A stretch of DNA of 6,125 bases, taken from Proteobacteria bacterium UBA5122 (GTDB lineage Bacteria; Pseudomonadota; Gammaproteobacteria; Tenderiales; Tenderiaceae). Under the pieces are notes generated by a model, which had not been told where the DNA came from, did no database searches, and saw only the letters and a program-made list of their open reading frames with translations. Positions 5,657-6,125 of this stretch are shown piece after piece; positions within the stretch are counted from its first letter, which is position 1, and every line of letters begins with the position of its first letter. Location of the stretch: positions 89,915-96,039 of the forward strand of contig DHYU01000062.1 in the NCBI GenBank assembly GCA_002415485.1. Reading direction: 5' to 3'. Both the position numbers and the translations under genes were made by a program.

Positions 5657-6125
5657 TTATGCTTCCGGCTCGCGCCGCCACAGACAGGGGCCACCGTGCG
5701 CCTTCTCCACCAGATCGAGATAGGCCTCGTGTGCCGCCAGCTCATCTGCATTGGCGGCAATCACCCGCAGCGGTGGCCGGTTGGCATCCAGTCGGCGTAT
5801 CTGCTGTTCACCCGTCGCACTGTTGGCGCTCTCTTCATCGAGCAACAGCGCGGTCTGGCCGCCGGTCATCGCCAGATAGACGTCGGCCAGGATCTCCGAG
5901 TCGAGCAAGGCGCCGTGCAGCACGCGGTTGGAATTATCGATGTCGTAGCGTTTGCAGAGCGCATCCAGGCTATTGCGCTGGCCGGGGTGCATCTTGCGCG
6001 CCATGACCAGGGTATCGAGGATCTCGCAGTGGTCCTGGATGCGACCAAAGTCCGGCCCGCCCTGCCGCGCCAGTTGTGCCAGCTCGTGATTGATAAAGCC
6101 TACGTCGAACGGCGCGTTGTGGATG
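5657..6125 (-). CDS. dnaQ: DNA polymerase III epsilon subunit (proofreading exonuclease), 3' part only
   Basis: The last 155 residues of DnaQ, cut by the right edge of the window (first whole codon at 6124); the E. coli protein is 243 residues, so roughly 90 N-terminal residues with the Exo I motif are outside. Visible motifs are Exo II, IHNAPFDVGF, with the catalytic Asp at 6106-6104, and Exo III, HGALLD, with His at 5917-5915 and Asp at 5902-5900. NSLDALCKRY lies between them. After the nuclease domain, QTALLL (5857-5840) sits where E. coli has its beta-clamp-binding QTSMAF, and the C-terminal segment that binds the alpha subunit ends in GGPCLWRREPEA. The enzyme removes misincorporated nucleotides with 3'-5' polarity during replication. 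The gene seems intact, ends in TAA, and has no clear terminator before the ankyrin gene. An internal ATG at 6004 is not the true start, because homology continues upstream. Confidence 0.96.
   Translation of the reverse strand, partial: IHNAPFDVGFINHELAQLARQGGPDFGRIQDHCEILDTLVMARKMHPGQRNSLDALCKRYDIDNSNRVLHGALLDSEILADVYLAMTGGQTALLLDEESANSATGEQQIRRLDANRPPLRVIAANADELAAHEAYLDLVEKAHGGPCLWRREPEA

Noticed and set aside
5657..6004. Complete small gene of 115 codons starting at 6004
   Set aside because: DnaQ homology, including the Exo II motif, continues upstream in the same frame to the window edge, so 6004 is an internal methionine.

Overview
The window looks like the end of a contig from a Gram-negative proteobacterium, most likely a gammaproteobacterium. 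The dnaQ fragment and the BepA-type periplasmic protease resemble gammaproteobacterial versions, and two proteins carry Sec-type signal peptides. I cannot name the genus. The first 19 bases are not genomic: they match the 3' end of the Illumina TruSeq read-2 adapter, so the left edge is an untrimmed assembly end. It runs straight into a long imperfect hairpin (25-95) whose loop holds a CCTGAACCTGTCGAAGG-type motif like those of dispersed extragenic palindromes.

Layout. On the plus strand a bepA-like M48 metalloprotease with a TPR tail (126-1589) handles outer-membrane protein quality control in the periplasm. Everything else is on the minus strand. Reading right to left: the 3' part of dnaQ (polymerase III proofreading subunit, cut by the window edge); an exported ankyrin-repeat protein (5495-3606); a small TerB-like protein that starts 6 bases after it (3599-3150); and a 402-residue protein made of three tandem group I truncated haemoglobin domains (2878-1670). 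The globin gene and bepA converge on a hairpin whose poly-U tract serves only the globin transcript.

The most interesting part is the globin gene. Truncated haemoglobins are normally single domains of about 120-130 residues. Here three nearly identical copies, each with the proximal His, B10 Tyr, E7 and E11 Gln, and a Lys at E10, are joined by short charged linkers in one reading frame. About 180-220 bases upstream lies a 23-bp imperfect 11-1-11 palindrome resembling the binding site of the nitric-oxide-sensing repressor NsrR. It overlaps the -35 box of a reasonable sigma-70 promoter (TTTACA, 17 bp, TAGGAT). Together this suggests an NO-inducible multi-haem NO dioxygenase or NO/O2-binding protein. 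That is inference from sequence, not shown.

The ankyrin and TerB-like genes form a tight two-gene unit, one product exported and the other apparently cytoplasmic. Their joint role is unknown. bepA and the exported ankyrin protein both act in the envelope, but nothing in the layout links them functionally.
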